From positions 1-64,000 of the forward strand of contig NZ_JAERMS010000005.1 of assembly GCF_017426725.1 (NCBI RefSeq): DNA of 64,000 nt, read 5' to 3'. The translations under genes and the position numbers were made by a program. The stretch is from Prevotella illustrans. GTDB lineage: Bacteria > Bacteroidota > Bacteroidia > Bacteroidales > Bacteroidaceae. Positions 45,235-54,588 of this stretch are shown here, piece after piece. The notes beneath the pieces are model-generated. The model was not told the origin of the DNA. It worked only from the letters and a program-made list of their open reading frames with translations, and ran no database searches. The first letter of the stretch is position 1. Every line of letters begins with the position of its first letter.

Positions 45235-46470
45235 TTATATAGTGATACCATTGAACTGCTCTATCTTACTCAGTTTGTCGGAGAGTGCCGCCATGTCCCG
45301 ACTTTCCTTTTCGTGGGTGATTTTGGCGTAAATCTGCGTGGTGCGGATGTTCGTATGTCCGAGCATCTTGGAAAGGGTTTCGATGGGAACGCCGTTAGTC
45401 AGACAGATTTCCGTCGCCATAGTATGGCGGCTGGTATGCCACGTAATCTCTTTTTCGATACCGCAGAGTCCGATGATTTTCTTGATGTTCTTGCAGGCGG
45501 TAATATACTGCGGAACGGGCAGGAGGTAATCCTCCTTCGCCATGCCATCGTACTTCTCGATAATCTGCTTCGGAATATCCAAAAGCATGATATTGGACTC
45601 CACACCCGTCTTTTGTCGCTTGGTCATAATCCAGAGTTTACCGTCAAAGGAAGTCTGAAGGTTATCTTTGGTCAGGTTCTTCATATCGGTAAAGGACAAG
45701 CCGGTAAAACAGCAGAAGACGTACAAATCCCGAACCAGCTCCATTGATTTACGCCTGAATTTCAAATCCAACAGCCTGCGGATTTCATCCTTGGTCAGAT
45801 AGTCCCTGTCGGTACTCTCGGCGGATATGCTGTAATCCACGAACGGGTCACGAACTATCCATCCGTGATTCTGGGCAATGGTAATCATACGGCGCAGGGG
45901 CATCATGTAAATCCATACCGTGTTGTTACAGCATTGCTTTTCGGTACGCAGGAAGATGTCAAAGTCGGTAATGAAAGCCGGAGTGAGTTCTTTCAAAGCA
46001 ATGTCGCTGACACGGTAACGGTTCTTGATGAACTCCTCCAAGTGTTTATAGACTGTGCAATACTTGTGGTAGGTAGATGGGCATCGCAAGCCCGCATCGA
46101 CCTGTTTGAAAAAGTCCTCATTGTGCTGGGCAAAGACTTTCAGCAAGGTCTCGTGTCGCATCTCCAAACCCAAGAAGGCGTTCTTCACTTTCTCGGCAGT
46201 GACATAGTTATCCCTTTCGGCTATCTCCTTGTATTTGGCATTGATGCCGACACGTATCTTGTCCAAGAAACGGTTGGTTTCCAACGCAACGGTACTTTTG
46301 CCCGAAGCGCGATTGCTCTTGATGTCCCACAAGTTAGGATGGATGTCGCATTTGCAACTGAACTGGGCTATCGTACCGTCAATGGTGATACGACACATCA
46401 CGGGAACGGAACCGTTCTTCTTGGGGGCGTTCTTTTTGAGGTAGAACAGAACCTTAAACGTACTACGCAT
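45235..46470 (-). CDS. int: IntDOT-like tyrosine integrase
   Basis: A 411-residue tyrosine recombinase with an N-terminal arm-binding domain, a SAM-like core-binding domain (about 105-205) and a catalytic domain. Catalytic residues are K287, H345 and R348 (WHTSRHTMATE), H372 and Y381 (LGHTNIRTTQIYA). The position of the first catalytic Arg is Ser259 (CCFTGLSFTDM), just as reported for IntDOT of CTnDOT, which is also 411 residues long and carries Ser at 259. It performs integration and excision of the element. It lies about 120 bp from a GTAnnTTTGC site, consistent with the usual placement next to an attachment site. Confidence 0.93.
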   Translation of the reverse strand: MRSTFKVLFYLKKNAPKKNGSVPVMCRITIDGTIAQFSCKCDIHPNLWDIKSNRASGKSTVALETNRFLDKIRVGINAKYKEIAERDNYVTAEKVKNAFLGLEMRHETLLKVFAQHNEDFFKQVDAGLRCPSTYHKYCTVYKHLEEFIKNRYRVSDIALKELTPAFITDFDIFLRTEKQCCNNTVWIYMMPLRRMITIAQNHGWIVRDPFVDYSISAESTDRDYLTKDEIRRLLDLKFRRKSMELVRDLYVFCCFTGLSFTDMKNLTKDNLQTSFDGKLWIMTKRQKTGVESNIMLLDIPKQIIEKYDGMAKEDYLLPVPQYITACKNIKKIIGLCGIEKEITWHTSRHTMATEICLTNGVPIETLSKMLGHTNIRTTQIYAKITHEKESRDMAALSDKLSKIEQFNGITI

Positions 46471-46593
46471 AACTCTGACTTTTTACGGTTTACAAAACTA
46501 TTCATTGTCAGGTTATTTGTTGCTATGCAAAACATTGTCGTTCAATGGTAAAGAAACAGTCCGCAATTTATTTGCCTGTTTCCTTTCATCGAA

Positions 46594-46603
46594 GTACCTT
46601 TGC
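46594..46603. other. candidate attachment-site core (ICE/chromosome junction)
   Basis: GTACCTTTGC matches GTAnnTTTGC, the 10-bp sequence shared by attDOT and its Bacteroides target sites. It lies 124 bp beyond the integrase start, where the element should end. DNA to its right leads within 300 bp to host genes. The motif also resembles a -7 promoter box, so a chance match is possible; the second copy at the far end of the element is outside the window. Confidence 0.55.
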
Positions 46604-46906
46604 AGGAAGTAATCCCCGAAATTCAGGTCGGATTTTGCACTGTTCGTTACCGCTTTTCCCAATCCTCACTTGCAAAGGAGGTGGTAATGTTTTGGTAACG
46701 CTGCTCTGTCCGAAGTTGGTATAACCCCGTCTTTTCGAGGCTTTGCACCGAAAGGCTCAAAAATCAGAACTGACTGACTCACAAATCATTCACGCTATTT
46801 CGCCTTTTCTTGAACCTTGGGGATAGATTTTTGTATAAAAGACAAATAAGTTTTACGCGGATGATTTTAATTCCTGCCCCCTATTTGTTCCTGTTCCCTA
46901 TCAAAC
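46604..46906. other. junction-flanking intergenic DNA
   Basis: About 300 bp between the candidate att core and the POT gene terminator. No convincing gene, tRNA or promoter is seen. It is likely host DNA, although the exact ICE end cannot be fixed without the other junction. Confidence 0.4.
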
Positions 46907-46943
46907 AAAAAAAAGACTGCCGTAACTTGAGTTATGGCAGTCT
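46907..46943 (-). terminator. intrinsic terminator of the POT transporter gene
   Basis: On the minus strand a stem of AGACTGCCATAAC with GTTACGGCAGTCT (one G-U pair, plus-strand 46914-46943) is followed by a run of T (plus-strand A at 46907-46914), 32 nt after the stop codon. Confidence 0.9.
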
Positions 46944-46974
46944 GCTTTTCATACGATATGATTTGTGTACGGAA

Positions 46975-48492
46975 TCAACAAACTTTCTCCAATTTCTTCA
47001 TCACTGCGAAAATGAAAATGAAAGAAGCTAAGCAAAGTCCAACCAAGACACCCCAAACGACCGTAAGAGGCACTGCTTTCCACAGATAAGCAGGTATCTG
47101 GACGAGGAAGTTACCAATGGCAGTAGCGCCAAACCAGCAACCCATCATAACACCTTTGTACTTTTCGGGAGCAACCTTGCTGACAAACGAGATACCCATG
47201 GGCGACAGCAACAACTCAGCAAATGTAAGGATGAGATAGGTTAACACGAGCCAGTTGGGCGAAACACGCTGTTCATCGGTTAAAGTATAGCTTAAACCGA
47301 TGGAAGCAAAGATCATCAATACATACGCAGCGCCTGCCACTAACATACCATAACCGATTTTGCGAGGAGCGGAAGGCTCTTTCCCTTTGGAAGCCAACCA
47401 GCCAAAAAGGCCCATGCTGACAGGTGTCAGGAATACAACAAAACTTGGATTGAACTGCTGGAAGATAGGAGCCTCAATAGCAGTCTGCACACCCTGAATC
47501 GCGTTATAATTATGAGCCAGGTAAGCAGCGGCCAAAACAATAATTATAAAAGATATCAGTTTGCTTTTTGATGTTTTGCCCTGAATCAGCGCAAACAGCG
47601 AATAGATAATAAAGATGCAAGCCACAAGATTGGTAATATCAAAGAGCATGCCTTGGGTTCCCTCTACGCTCTTTACTACGAAGTCGCGCGCAAAATAGGT
47701 CAGCGTCAAACCGTTCTGATGGAATGCCATCCAGAAGAAGATCACAACGGCGAAAACCAGATAGAGCGCGATGAGACGTGACTTTGTGTCAGCTTTCTCT
47801 TCAGGGGTTCCCTCACGTTTTACCTCTACGGCCGCGGCACCCTTGCTGTCTTTCTTGGCAGAATTGTCAACATGCGCAAACGTCCAACGGAAGCCATAAT
47901 AGATGGCAATAGAAGCTATCAGCGAGATACAAGCGACGCCAAAAGCATAATGGTAAGCCGTCTGTTCTGAGGCGCCCAAGACGACCTTGGCCCACGCGAT
48001 AAGCTTCAATGCCGCGGTAGGAGCAAACATCGCGCCTATATTAATGGCCATATAGAATATGGAAAAACCATTATCTCGTTGTGAGGCGTACTTGGGGTCA
48101 TCATAAAGATTTCCAACCATCACCTGTAGATTGCCTTTGAAAAGGCTTGTTCCGACACTGATCATCACAAGTGCGGCAACCATCATGGTTACAGCAATAG
48201 CACCGGAACCGGCTGGAATGGCAAGCAACAGATAACCCAAGAACATGATAAGAATACCAAAGGTAACACACTTGCCAAATCCGATACGGTCGGCTACGGC
48301 TCCACCTGCAATAGGCAGAAAGTAGACCAGCATTAAGAACGAGGCATACACTGTTCCGGCGAGGCCTTCACCCCAACCGAAATTGGCCTGTAAGAAAAGA
48401 ACGAAGATAGCCAACATCGTGTAGTAGCCGAAGCGTTCTCCGGTGTTAGCCAACGCCAAAGCGAAAAGACCTTTAGGTTGATTTTCAAACAT
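46975..48492 (-). CDS. POT/PTR-family proton-coupled peptide transporter
   Basis: A 505-residue major-facilitator protein with about 14 hydrophobic helices. The proton-coupling ExxER motif is seen as ANTGERFGYYTML in helix 1, and later segments such as FQQFNPSFVVFLTPV and AELLLSPMGISFVSKVAPEKYKGVMMG are typical of the family. It imports di- and tripeptides with protons across the inner membrane. It stands alone, with its own terminator downstream. This is consistent with an asaccharolytic, peptide-using lifestyle together with the DPP-IV gene at 59267. Confidence 0.92.
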   Translation of the reverse strand: MFENQPKGLFALALANTGERFGYYTMLAIFVLFLQANFGWGEGLAGTVYASFLMLVYFLPIAGGAVADRIGFGKCVTFGILIMFLGYLLLAIPAGSGAIAVTMMVAALVMISVGTSLFKGNLQVMVGNLYDDPKYASQRDNGFSIFYMAINIGAMFAPTAALKLIAWAKVVLGASEQTAYHYAFGVACISLIASIAIYYGFRWTFAHVDNSAKKDSKGAAAVEVKREGTPEEKADTKSRLIALYLVFAVVIFFWMAFHQNGLTLTYFARDFVVKSVEGTQGMLFDITNLVACIFIIYSLFALIQGKTSKSKLISFIIIVLAAAYLAHNYNAIQGVQTAIEAPIFQQFNPSFVVFLTPVSMGLFGWLASKGKEPSAPRKIGYGMLVAGAAYVLMIFASIGLSYTLTDEQRVSPNWLVLTYLILTFAELLLSPMGISFVSKVAPEKYKGVMMGCWFGATAIGNFLVQIPAYLWKAVPLTVVWGVLVGLCLASFIFIFAVMKKLEKVC

Positions 48493-48561
48493 AAAATTGA
48501 TTTTAAAGTTAATATTAGGATGATTATTTCTCCAAAATAAATTGTCCAGAAGCTGATAAAA

Positions 48562-49308
48562 CTATTGTTTCCGGGATAAGGTTCGCGAGATATCAAACAG
48601 ATAGGCCGCCTTGATGACAATATTGCCCAAATTTGACTTGGCAAAATAGTCGCGCTTGGAATTCTTGTAAATATTGCCCAAACCATAATAATACCGTGCT
48701 TCGAGTAGGAAGTGCCCCAATTTGGGATGCGCGTATTCCAAACCGGCGCCCAAAGCAATGCCATAGTCAAACTTGTTTTGGACGGCCATCGTGTCTTGTG
48801 CCACAACTTGGTTGCTGCGCGCCTGCACATTTCGTTTGGACAATTCAAAGTTCATCTGAGTAGACTCACTAAGGAGATAGCCAAACTGCGGGCCAAGGTT
48901 GACGAAGAACTGCATGCCCTTCACTTCCCTGCCCCATGCCAAGTGGGCAAAGATGGGCACCTGAACGTAATTCAACGTGCGGCTATAGGTCTCGGGCTGA
49001 CCTGTTTCCGCATTGATAACGGCTTTGCGGTCGCGATCGATAATGTCTTCGGTCCACCCTACTTGCGCGTAATTAATCTCACCAAGGATAGAGCAAATGG
49101 TAGAAAAGTATTTTTCGGAGGTATATTTTAAAGTCAAACCACCTATGAAGCCATTATGCATCTTCTGATTTACCTTGGGAGTAAAGCCGACATTGCTCAT
49201 GACAAAGCCGCCATTTACGCCAATCTGAAAATCATCGCGATGCAAACCAATCTGGGCTTTTGCCTGCCACGACAGGACACATAGTATAAAAACAAGAATT
49301 TTCTTCAT
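48562..49308 (-). CDS. PorT-family outer-membrane beta-barrel protein
   Basis: Start chosen at 49308 (MKKILVFILCVLSWQAKAQ, a clean signal peptide) rather than the ATG three codons earlier. The mature protein (248 residues in total) has alternating strands: FQIGVNGGFVMSNVGFTPK, SRTLNYVQVPIFAHLAWG, FFVNLGPQFGYLL and YGIALGAGLEYAHPKLGHFLLEARYYYGLGN, the pattern of PorT-type eight-stranded barrels. PorT is a component of the type IX secretion system in Porphyromonas. Whether this is the true PorT or another member of the wide PorT-like family is uncertain. Confidence 0.72.
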   Translation of the reverse strand: MKKILVFILCVLSWQAKAQIGLHRDDFQIGVNGGFVMSNVGFTPKVNQKMHNGFIGGLTLKYTSEKYFSTICSILGEINYAQVGWTEDIIDRDRKAVINAETGQPETYSRTLNYVQVPIFAHLAWGREVKGMQFFVNLGPQFGYLLSESTQMNFELSKRNVQARSNQVVAQDTMAVQNKFDYGIALGAGLEYAHPKLGHFLLEARYYYGLGNIYKNSKRDYFAKSNLGNIVIKAAYLFDISRTLSRKQ

Positions 49309-49344
49309 AATTAACAAGATGGGAAAGCAAGATGGGAAAGCAAG

Positions 49345-50724
49345 TTAAAACTCCATCAGATCTAACTTGTCGTCATAACGATAGTGAACCAACAGAAAGC
49401 TGTCATTCTGATACCCTCCTGTCCCTACGCGCGAAAAATGGAACGGAGCCTGAAGAGAGCGATAGCGATTCTGCGCTTTAGACCCCACGAAGTCCTTTCC
49501 ATACGAACGGATACCCTGCAAAAAGAAACTTGCCTGGTCGTAACCCATCAAGGCAAAACGCGGCAAGGCATATTGCATATCCGCCTGGAACCAACGCCGG
49601 TAATTACGCTCAAAATTAGCGGTAGCCTTCGACAAGGGATTATAATAAAAGGTAGAAGGGATATAGGTATCGAACTTATGGAAGTTTTCTATATTGTATT
49701 TCGTATACATGAGCCATTCCGTATAGCCATAAAGCGAAATGAGCAAGCCGGAACGCATGGCCAAGAGCCCCTCCAATTTGTTGATTGCAACCGTCAGTTG
49801 GGGCGAACGGCCTGTATTCAGAATAACGACATTGCGCTTGTTCGCCTGAAAGGCTTTGGCAAAATTCTCTTCACTTGACTTTAAATTCGTTATACTGTAG
49901 GCAATACCAAGTTTCTCCAACTGCTTTCGCAGGCCAAAAGTAAAAGACGCTTTATTACTTGTCGTGTCATTACAATCAATGAATACGGGATGCGCCTCTT
50001 TAAAACGAGAGACAAAAACCTCAATGCTTTTGTCGACAAGTTGTTTCGGCGACTGGTAAATCTGGTATATTTCACGAAAGTGATCTACATCATTTCCTGA
50101 AATGGAAAACGGAATAACGAGTTTAATATGATTGCTTTTGCAAAACTGTGCCAAAGCAGTGACATGCTTACTGTAGAGAGGGCCGAAAATAATATCGCAA
50201 TTACGGACCTGTGGGTCTTTAAGAATCGAGTTGATATCCATATCAATCGCCGCGTTCCAAGCATAAAGTTCTGTAGAAATGCCCTTTGTCTTTAAGCTAT
50301 CGCAAGCGATCAACAGGCCTCGATAATACTCTATCATGCGCTTACCGTCGCCATCCACATTATGAAGCGGAAGCATAATGCCCACCTTGATAGTATTTGC
50401 TTTTGTGGTAACAACAGCAGGACCGGAAACCGAAACAGCCTTTTTCTGTTCTAAAGTCTTTTCTCCTTTGGACTGAGAGGCCGCGGTGTCGGCCCGAGGA
50501 ATCAGGATGTAATCACCATGATGAAGTTCATAGCCTTCTTGCTTCATTTGTGGATTTGCTTCCATCAGTAGGGAAATGGATACATCGAACTTCTTTGCTA
50601 TTCCATAAATCGTATCTTTTCTCTTTACTTTATATTGTTCACGTATAGCCAACGACTGGGCTAACAAAGTGAAACTTGATATTAAAAACAAAGCAAAGAC
50701 AAAATATCTCTTTATCTGCGACAT
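49345..50724 (-). CDS. LysM domain fused to a periplasmic binding protein-like domain
   Basis: Start set at 50724 (MSQIKRYFVFALFLISS, then LLAQ), giving 459 residues. After the signal peptide comes a LysM domain (YKVKRKDTIYGIAKKFDVSI to GDYILIP, about 30-78) that binds peptidoglycan, a linker, and a Leu/Ile/Val-binding-protein-type domain from about 110 (IKVGIMLPLHNVDG). It sits divergently to the sorting-domain protein, with a candidate -7 box TAATTTTG at 50749-50756 or 50758-50765. It could sense or anchor envelope components; no ABC transporter is adjacent, so solute uptake is unlikely. Confidence 0.82.
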   Translation of the reverse strand: MSQIKRYFVFALFLISSFTLLAQSLAIREQYKVKRKDTIYGIAKKFDVSISLLMEANPQMKQEGYELHHGDYILIPRADTAASQSKGEKTLEQKKAVSVSGPAVVTTKANTIKVGIMLPLHNVDGDGKRMIEYYRGLLIACDSLKTKGISTELYAWNAAIDMDINSILKDPQVRNCDIIFGPLYSKHVTALAQFCKSNHIKLVIPFSISGNDVDHFREIYQIYQSPKQLVDKSIEVFVSRFKEAHPVFIDCNDTTSNKASFTFGLRKQLEKLGIAYSITNLKSSEENFAKAFQANKRNVVILNTGRSPQLTVAINKLEGLLAMRSGLLISLYGYTEWLMYTKYNIENFHKFDTYIPSTFYYNPLSKATANFERNYRRWFQADMQYALPRFALMGYDQASFFLQGIRSYGKDFVGSKAQNRYRSLQAPFHFSRVGTGGYQNDSFLLVHYRYDDKLDLMEF

Positions 50725-50800
50725 GATCAATCTCATTTGTTTATATTGCAAAATTAGCAAAATTATCGAATAACCCTACAATTATGTCATAGTTTTTGTG

Positions 50801-50808
50801 TAACTTTG
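50801..50808 (+). promoter_or_regulatory. -7 box ahead of the type B sorting-domain gene
   Basis: TAACTTTG matches TAnnTTTG and lies 20 nt before the chosen ATG at 50829, which supports that start over the ATG at 50796 that would precede the box. Confidence 0.6.
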
Positions 50809-50828
50809 TTATCTTTAAGAAAGTAGCG

Positions 50829-51539
50829 ATGACAAATATAAGAAGTGTATTATTGATTGTCTTTCTGTGGACACTATCAATGTTTTGCCATGGACAATCC
50901 CTGCCGAGCGTCAACCCTTCGGCAGATATAACCCCACCGGGTGAAGAACAGCTTACGGATATTACAACCTATTCAGGCTCTGCTCCCCTATCGTGTCGTT
51001 TTAAGGCCAGACCATCCGACACCGGCGGTTGGGACGCGTTCTACGAATGGCGATTCTACCTTGATAAAGACCGTACAACTCCATATTTGAAGCGATATGA
51101 AGAAGAAACTTCTCTTGAGATCAGCAAGTCCGGAACTCATTACATTCAACTTTATGCCATTTTCGTGCATGATAAAGACACAATCACGTTTACGGAAGAA
51201 GACATTTCGCCGATTACAATTACAGTCTATGAGAGTAAACTGGAAATGCCCAATGCCTTTTCTCCCAACAATGACGGAATCAACGATATCTACAAGCCCA
51301 AAGCCGGGTATCAAAGTATCGTGAAATTTCACGCCACCATCTTCAACCGTTGGGGACAAAAGTTGTACGAATGGGACAACCCCGCAGAAGGCTGGGATGG
51401 CAAAAGTCATGGAAAAGAGATGAAACAAGGTGTTTACTTCTGTCTCGTAAAAGCTAAAGGAGCAGACGGCAGAGACTTTAATATCAAAACAGACGTAAAC
51501 CTACTTAGAGGATATACAGAACGGACGAATAATGAATAA
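50829..51539 (+). CDS. secreted protein with type B T9SS sorting domain
   Basis: A 236-residue exported protein: signal peptide to about CHGQ, a PKD-like middle ([18 protein letters not shown] and [17 protein letters not shown]) and a C-terminal gliding-motility/CHU_C type B sorting domain ([53 protein letters not shown]). Such domains direct export by the type IX system and attachment to the cell surface or an outer-membrane partner. It overlaps uvrA by 8 nt. The same window carries other T9SS-type genes (a PorT-like barrel and a GldB-like lipoprotein). Confidence 0.87.
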   Translation: MTNIRSVLLIVFLWTLSMFCHGQSLPSVNPSADITPPGEEQLTDITTYSGSAPLSCRFKARPSDTGGWDAFYEWRFYLDKDRTTPYLKRYEEETSLEISKSGTHYIQLYAIFVHDKDTITFTEEDISPITITVYESKLEMPNAFSPNNDGINDIYKPKAGYQSIVKFHATIFNRWGQKLYEWDNPAEGWDGKSHGKEMKQGVYFCLVKAKGADGRDFNIKTDVNLLRGYTERTNNE

Positions 51540-54381
51540 GATAGAAGTGTTGGGCGCCAGGGTCCATAATTTAAAGAATATTGATGTTGAAATACCAAGA
51601 GGCTCGCTGACCGTTATCACCGGACTATCAGGTTCGGGAAAATCCTCGTTGGCTTTTGACACGATTTTCGCAGAGGGGCAACGTAGGTATATCGAAACAT
51701 TTTCGGCCTACGCACGAAACTTTCTCGGCAATATGGAACGCCCGGATGTAGACAAGATTTCAGGATTAAGTCCCGTTATCAGCATTGAACAGAAAACAAC
51801 AAACAAAAATCCGAGGTCGACAGTGGGCACTACAACAGAGATCTATGACTATCTCAGGTTGTTATACGCACGGGCAGGAACGGCTTACAGCTATGTCACC
51901 GGTGAGAAAATGGTGAAATATACCGAAGAAAAACTCATCAAAATGATCTTTGACGCCTATGCCGGAAAGTCAATATATATTCTGGCTCCACTTGTACGTA
52001 ACAGAAAGGGGCACTACAGAGAGTTGTTTGAAAGCATGCGCCGAAAAGGTTATCTGTATATACGCGTGGATGAAGAGATTCTGGAAATCACGCGTGGAAT
52101 GAAAACAGACAGATATAAAAACCACAATATAGAGGTGGTTATTGACAAGCTCAAGGCTCCTGACACCAGCGATTTTGACGATAAACGTGCGCGACAACTG
52201 GAGGAGAGGTTGCGGAAAAGCGTTGAAACAGCCATGAAACAGGGGGACGGGCTTATCATGATACTGGACAAGGAGTCTAATTCGGGCAAATACTTCTCAA
52301 AGCGTTTGATGTGTCCTACATCAGGAATCTCCTATAAAGATCCTGCTCCTAACATCTTTTCGTTCAATTCGCCGGAAGGAGCATGCCCCCATTGCAAAGG
52401 CTTAGGCTTCGTAAACGAAATAGATATCAAAAAGGTTATACCTGACGCAAAAGTCAATATTCACGATGGCGGGATAACGCCCCTTGGCAAGTATAAGAAC
52501 CAAATGATTTTCTGGCAGATAGAGGCGATACTTGCCAAATACGGCTTTAATTTAAAAACCCCTATAGAAGAGATATCACAGGAAGCCATGGAAGAAGTGC
52601 TCTATGGGAGCTTAGAGAATGTGAAGATTGATAAGGAACTGGTACATACTTCTACAGATTATTTCGTTACTTTTGATGGCATTATCAAATATATTAAAAA
52701 TGTAATTGAAAATGATGACACCGCCGCAGGCCAGAAATGGGCTGACCAGTTTTTAGCTGTAACGGAATGTCCGGAATGTCACGGGCAAAGACTGAATAAG
52801 GAAGCACTCTCATACAAAATCTGGGATAAGAACATTGCGGATGTAGCGGGTCTCGATATTCTTGATTTGAAAGACTGGACCGATCATGTGGAAGAACATC
52901 TGGAGCCCCAACAAAAGGCTATTGCGGAAGAAATCATCAAGGAAATCCGAACACGGATTACGTTTCTGCTGGATGTCGGGTTGGACTACTTGAGCCTTAA
53001 CAGGCCCAGCGCGTCGCTCTCGGGTGGCGAGAGCCAACGCATACGCCTGGCGACCCAAATTGGCAGTCAACTTGTCAATGTGCTGTATATCCTCGATGAG
53101 CCAAGTATCGGTCTGCATCAACGTGACAACGAACGATTGATACAATCACTGAAGGAGCTTAGGGATTTAGGCAATACCGTCATTGTTGTTGAACACGATA
53201 AAGACATGATGTTGGCGGCAGACTGGATTATAGACATCGGACCGAAAGCCGGACGCAAAGGCGGTCAGGTGGTATTTCAAGGAACTCCTGAAGAAATGCT
53301 CAAGACACACACGATTACGGCACAATACCTAAATGGAAAACAAGAAATTAAAGTGCCGGCAAAAAGAAGAACAGGTAATGGGAAAAGCATTGAAATACAC
53401 AATGCCCGGGGGAATAATCTCAAAAATGTAGACGTAACATTCCCGTTAGGTGAATTGATTGTTGTTACCGGCGTATCAGGCTCTGGTAAATCGACGCTGA
53501 TCAACGAAACGCTACAGCCTATCCTTTCAAAATACTTCTACCGCTCACTAAAAAAGCCTATGCCATATGATACGATCGAGGGTATAAAAAATATCGACAA
53601 GATCGTTAATGTGGACCAAAGTCCTATAGGAAGGACACCACGGAGTAACCCGGCTACATATACGGGGGTGTTTAGTGATATCAGGTCGCTATTCGTAAAC
53701 TTGCCGGAGGCTAAGATAAGAGGCTATAAGCCCGGAAGATTCTCTTTCAATGTGAAAGGCGGACGATGCGAAGCCTGTGGCGGTAATGGCTATCGAAGTA
53801 TAGAAATGAATTTTCTGCCAAACGTTTTTGTTCCATGTGAAGTTTGTCACGGCAAGCGGTACAATCGCGAGACGCTTGAGGTAAGGTATAAAAGCAAGAG
53901 TATTGCGGATATATTGGATATGACCATTAACCAGGCTGTTGAGTTTTTCGAGAATGTTCCCAATATCTTGAATAAAATTAAAACATTGCAGGAAGTCGGC
54001 CTGGGCTATATCAAGTTGGGACAAAGTTCGACTACGCTGTCCGGTGGCGAAAGCCAGCGTGTGAAGTTGGCAACGGAATTATCAAAACGGGACACGGGTA
54101 AAACGCTATATATTCTTGATGAACCTACGACCGGACTGCATTTTGAAGATATCAGGATTTTAATGAATGTTCTTCAAACACTGGTAGATCGTGGCAATAC
54201 CGTTATTATTATAGAGCACAATCTGGATGTCATCAAGTTGGCAGACCACGTCATTGATATCGGTCCGGAAGGGGGACGAAACGGCGGAAATATCATCTTT
54301 GAAGGGACACCTGAAAATATGGCAAAGTCAACGCGGGGCTACACCTCCCGCTTCCTGGCTCAAGAGCTCGGGGTGAAATAA
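51532..54381 (+). CDS. uvrA: UvrA, excinuclease ABC subunit A
   Basis: A 949-residue DNA damage sensor of nucleotide excision repair. Two ABC-type ATPase units are seen: Walker [11 protein letters not shown] (residues 31-40) and [10 protein letters not shown] (about 648), with signatures [14 protein letters not shown] and [14 protein letters not shown]. Zinc-binding cysteines are in CPHCKGLG (about 287) and in [11 protein letters not shown] plus CEVCHGKRY (about 745-775). Length is normal. It begins inside the end of the sorting-domain gene. Many Bacteroidota have more than one UvrA; this one has the standard arrangement. Confidence 0.97.
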   Translation: MNKIEVLGARVHNLKNIDVEIPRGSLTVITGLSGSGKSSLAFDTIFAEGQRRYIETFSAYARNFLGNMERPDVDKISGLSPVISIEQKTTNKNPRSTVGTTTEIYDYLRLLYARAGTAYSYVTGEKMVKYTEEKLIKMIFDAYAGKSIYILAPLVRNRKGHYRELFESMRRKGYLYIRVDEEILEITRGMKTDRYKNHNIEVVIDKLKAPDTSDFDDKRARQLEERLRKSVETAMKQGDGLIMILDKESNSGKYFSKRLMCPTSGISYKDPAPNIFSFNSPEGACPHCKGLGFVNEIDIKKVIPDAKVNIHDGGITPLGKYKNQMIFWQIEAILAKYGFNLKTPIEEISQEAMEEVLYGSLENVKIDKELVHTSTDYFVTFDGIIKYIKNVIENDDTAAGQKWADQFLAVTECPECHGQRLNKEALSYKIWDKNIADVAGLDILDLKDWTDHVEEHLEPQQKAIAEEIIKEIRTRITFLLDVGLDYLSLNRPSASLSGGESQRIRLATQIGSQLVNVLYILDEPSIGLHQRDNERLIQSLKELRDLGNTVIVVEHDKDMMLAADWIIDIGPKAGRKGGQVVFQGTPEEMLKTHTITAQYLNGKQEIKVPAKRRTGNGKSIEIHNARGNNLKNVDVTFPLGELIVVTGVSGSGKSTLINETLQPILSKYFYRSLKKPMPYDTIEGIKNIDKIVNVDQSPIGRTPRSNPATYTGVFSDIRSLFVNLPEAKIRGYKPGRFSFNVKGGRCEACGGNGYRSIEMNFLPNVFVPCEVCHGKRYNRETLEVRYKSKSIADILDMTINQAVEFFENVPNILNKIKTLQEVGLGYIKLGQSSTTLSGGESQRVKLATELSKRDTGKTLYILDEPTTGLHFEDIRILMNVLQTLVDRGNTVIIIEHNLDVIKLADHVIDIGPEGGRNGGNIIFEGTPENMAKSTRGYTSRFLAQELGVK

Positions 54382-54588
54382 TTGTGAAAAATAACCGACC
54401 AGCAATTAATAGCAGTTAATAGGATTAACACTATTGTTAAATTGGGATAATAATTAACTCAAACCTAACTTATTTCAGCTTAATATATATATATTTGCAA
54501 CCAAACAACAAAGACGCCCGTCTCGATTTAACACTTAACAAGGGTTTGACAATAAGTAAAATAAAAACATTAGAAAATAAGAAGCATT
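54382..54588 (+). promoter_or_regulatory. intergenic region with promoter of the HtrA-type protease gene
   Basis: 207 bp without a gene. TATATTTG at 54490-54497 matches TAnnTTTG and faces the protease gene, giving a leader of about 85 nt. No clear -33 TTTG is present. No strong terminator for uvrA is obvious. Confidence 0.45.

Noticed and set aside
46604..46906. tRNA gene as ICE target
   Set aside because: No cloverleaf could be found right of the integrase; the GTAnnTTTGC core explains the site without a tRNA.
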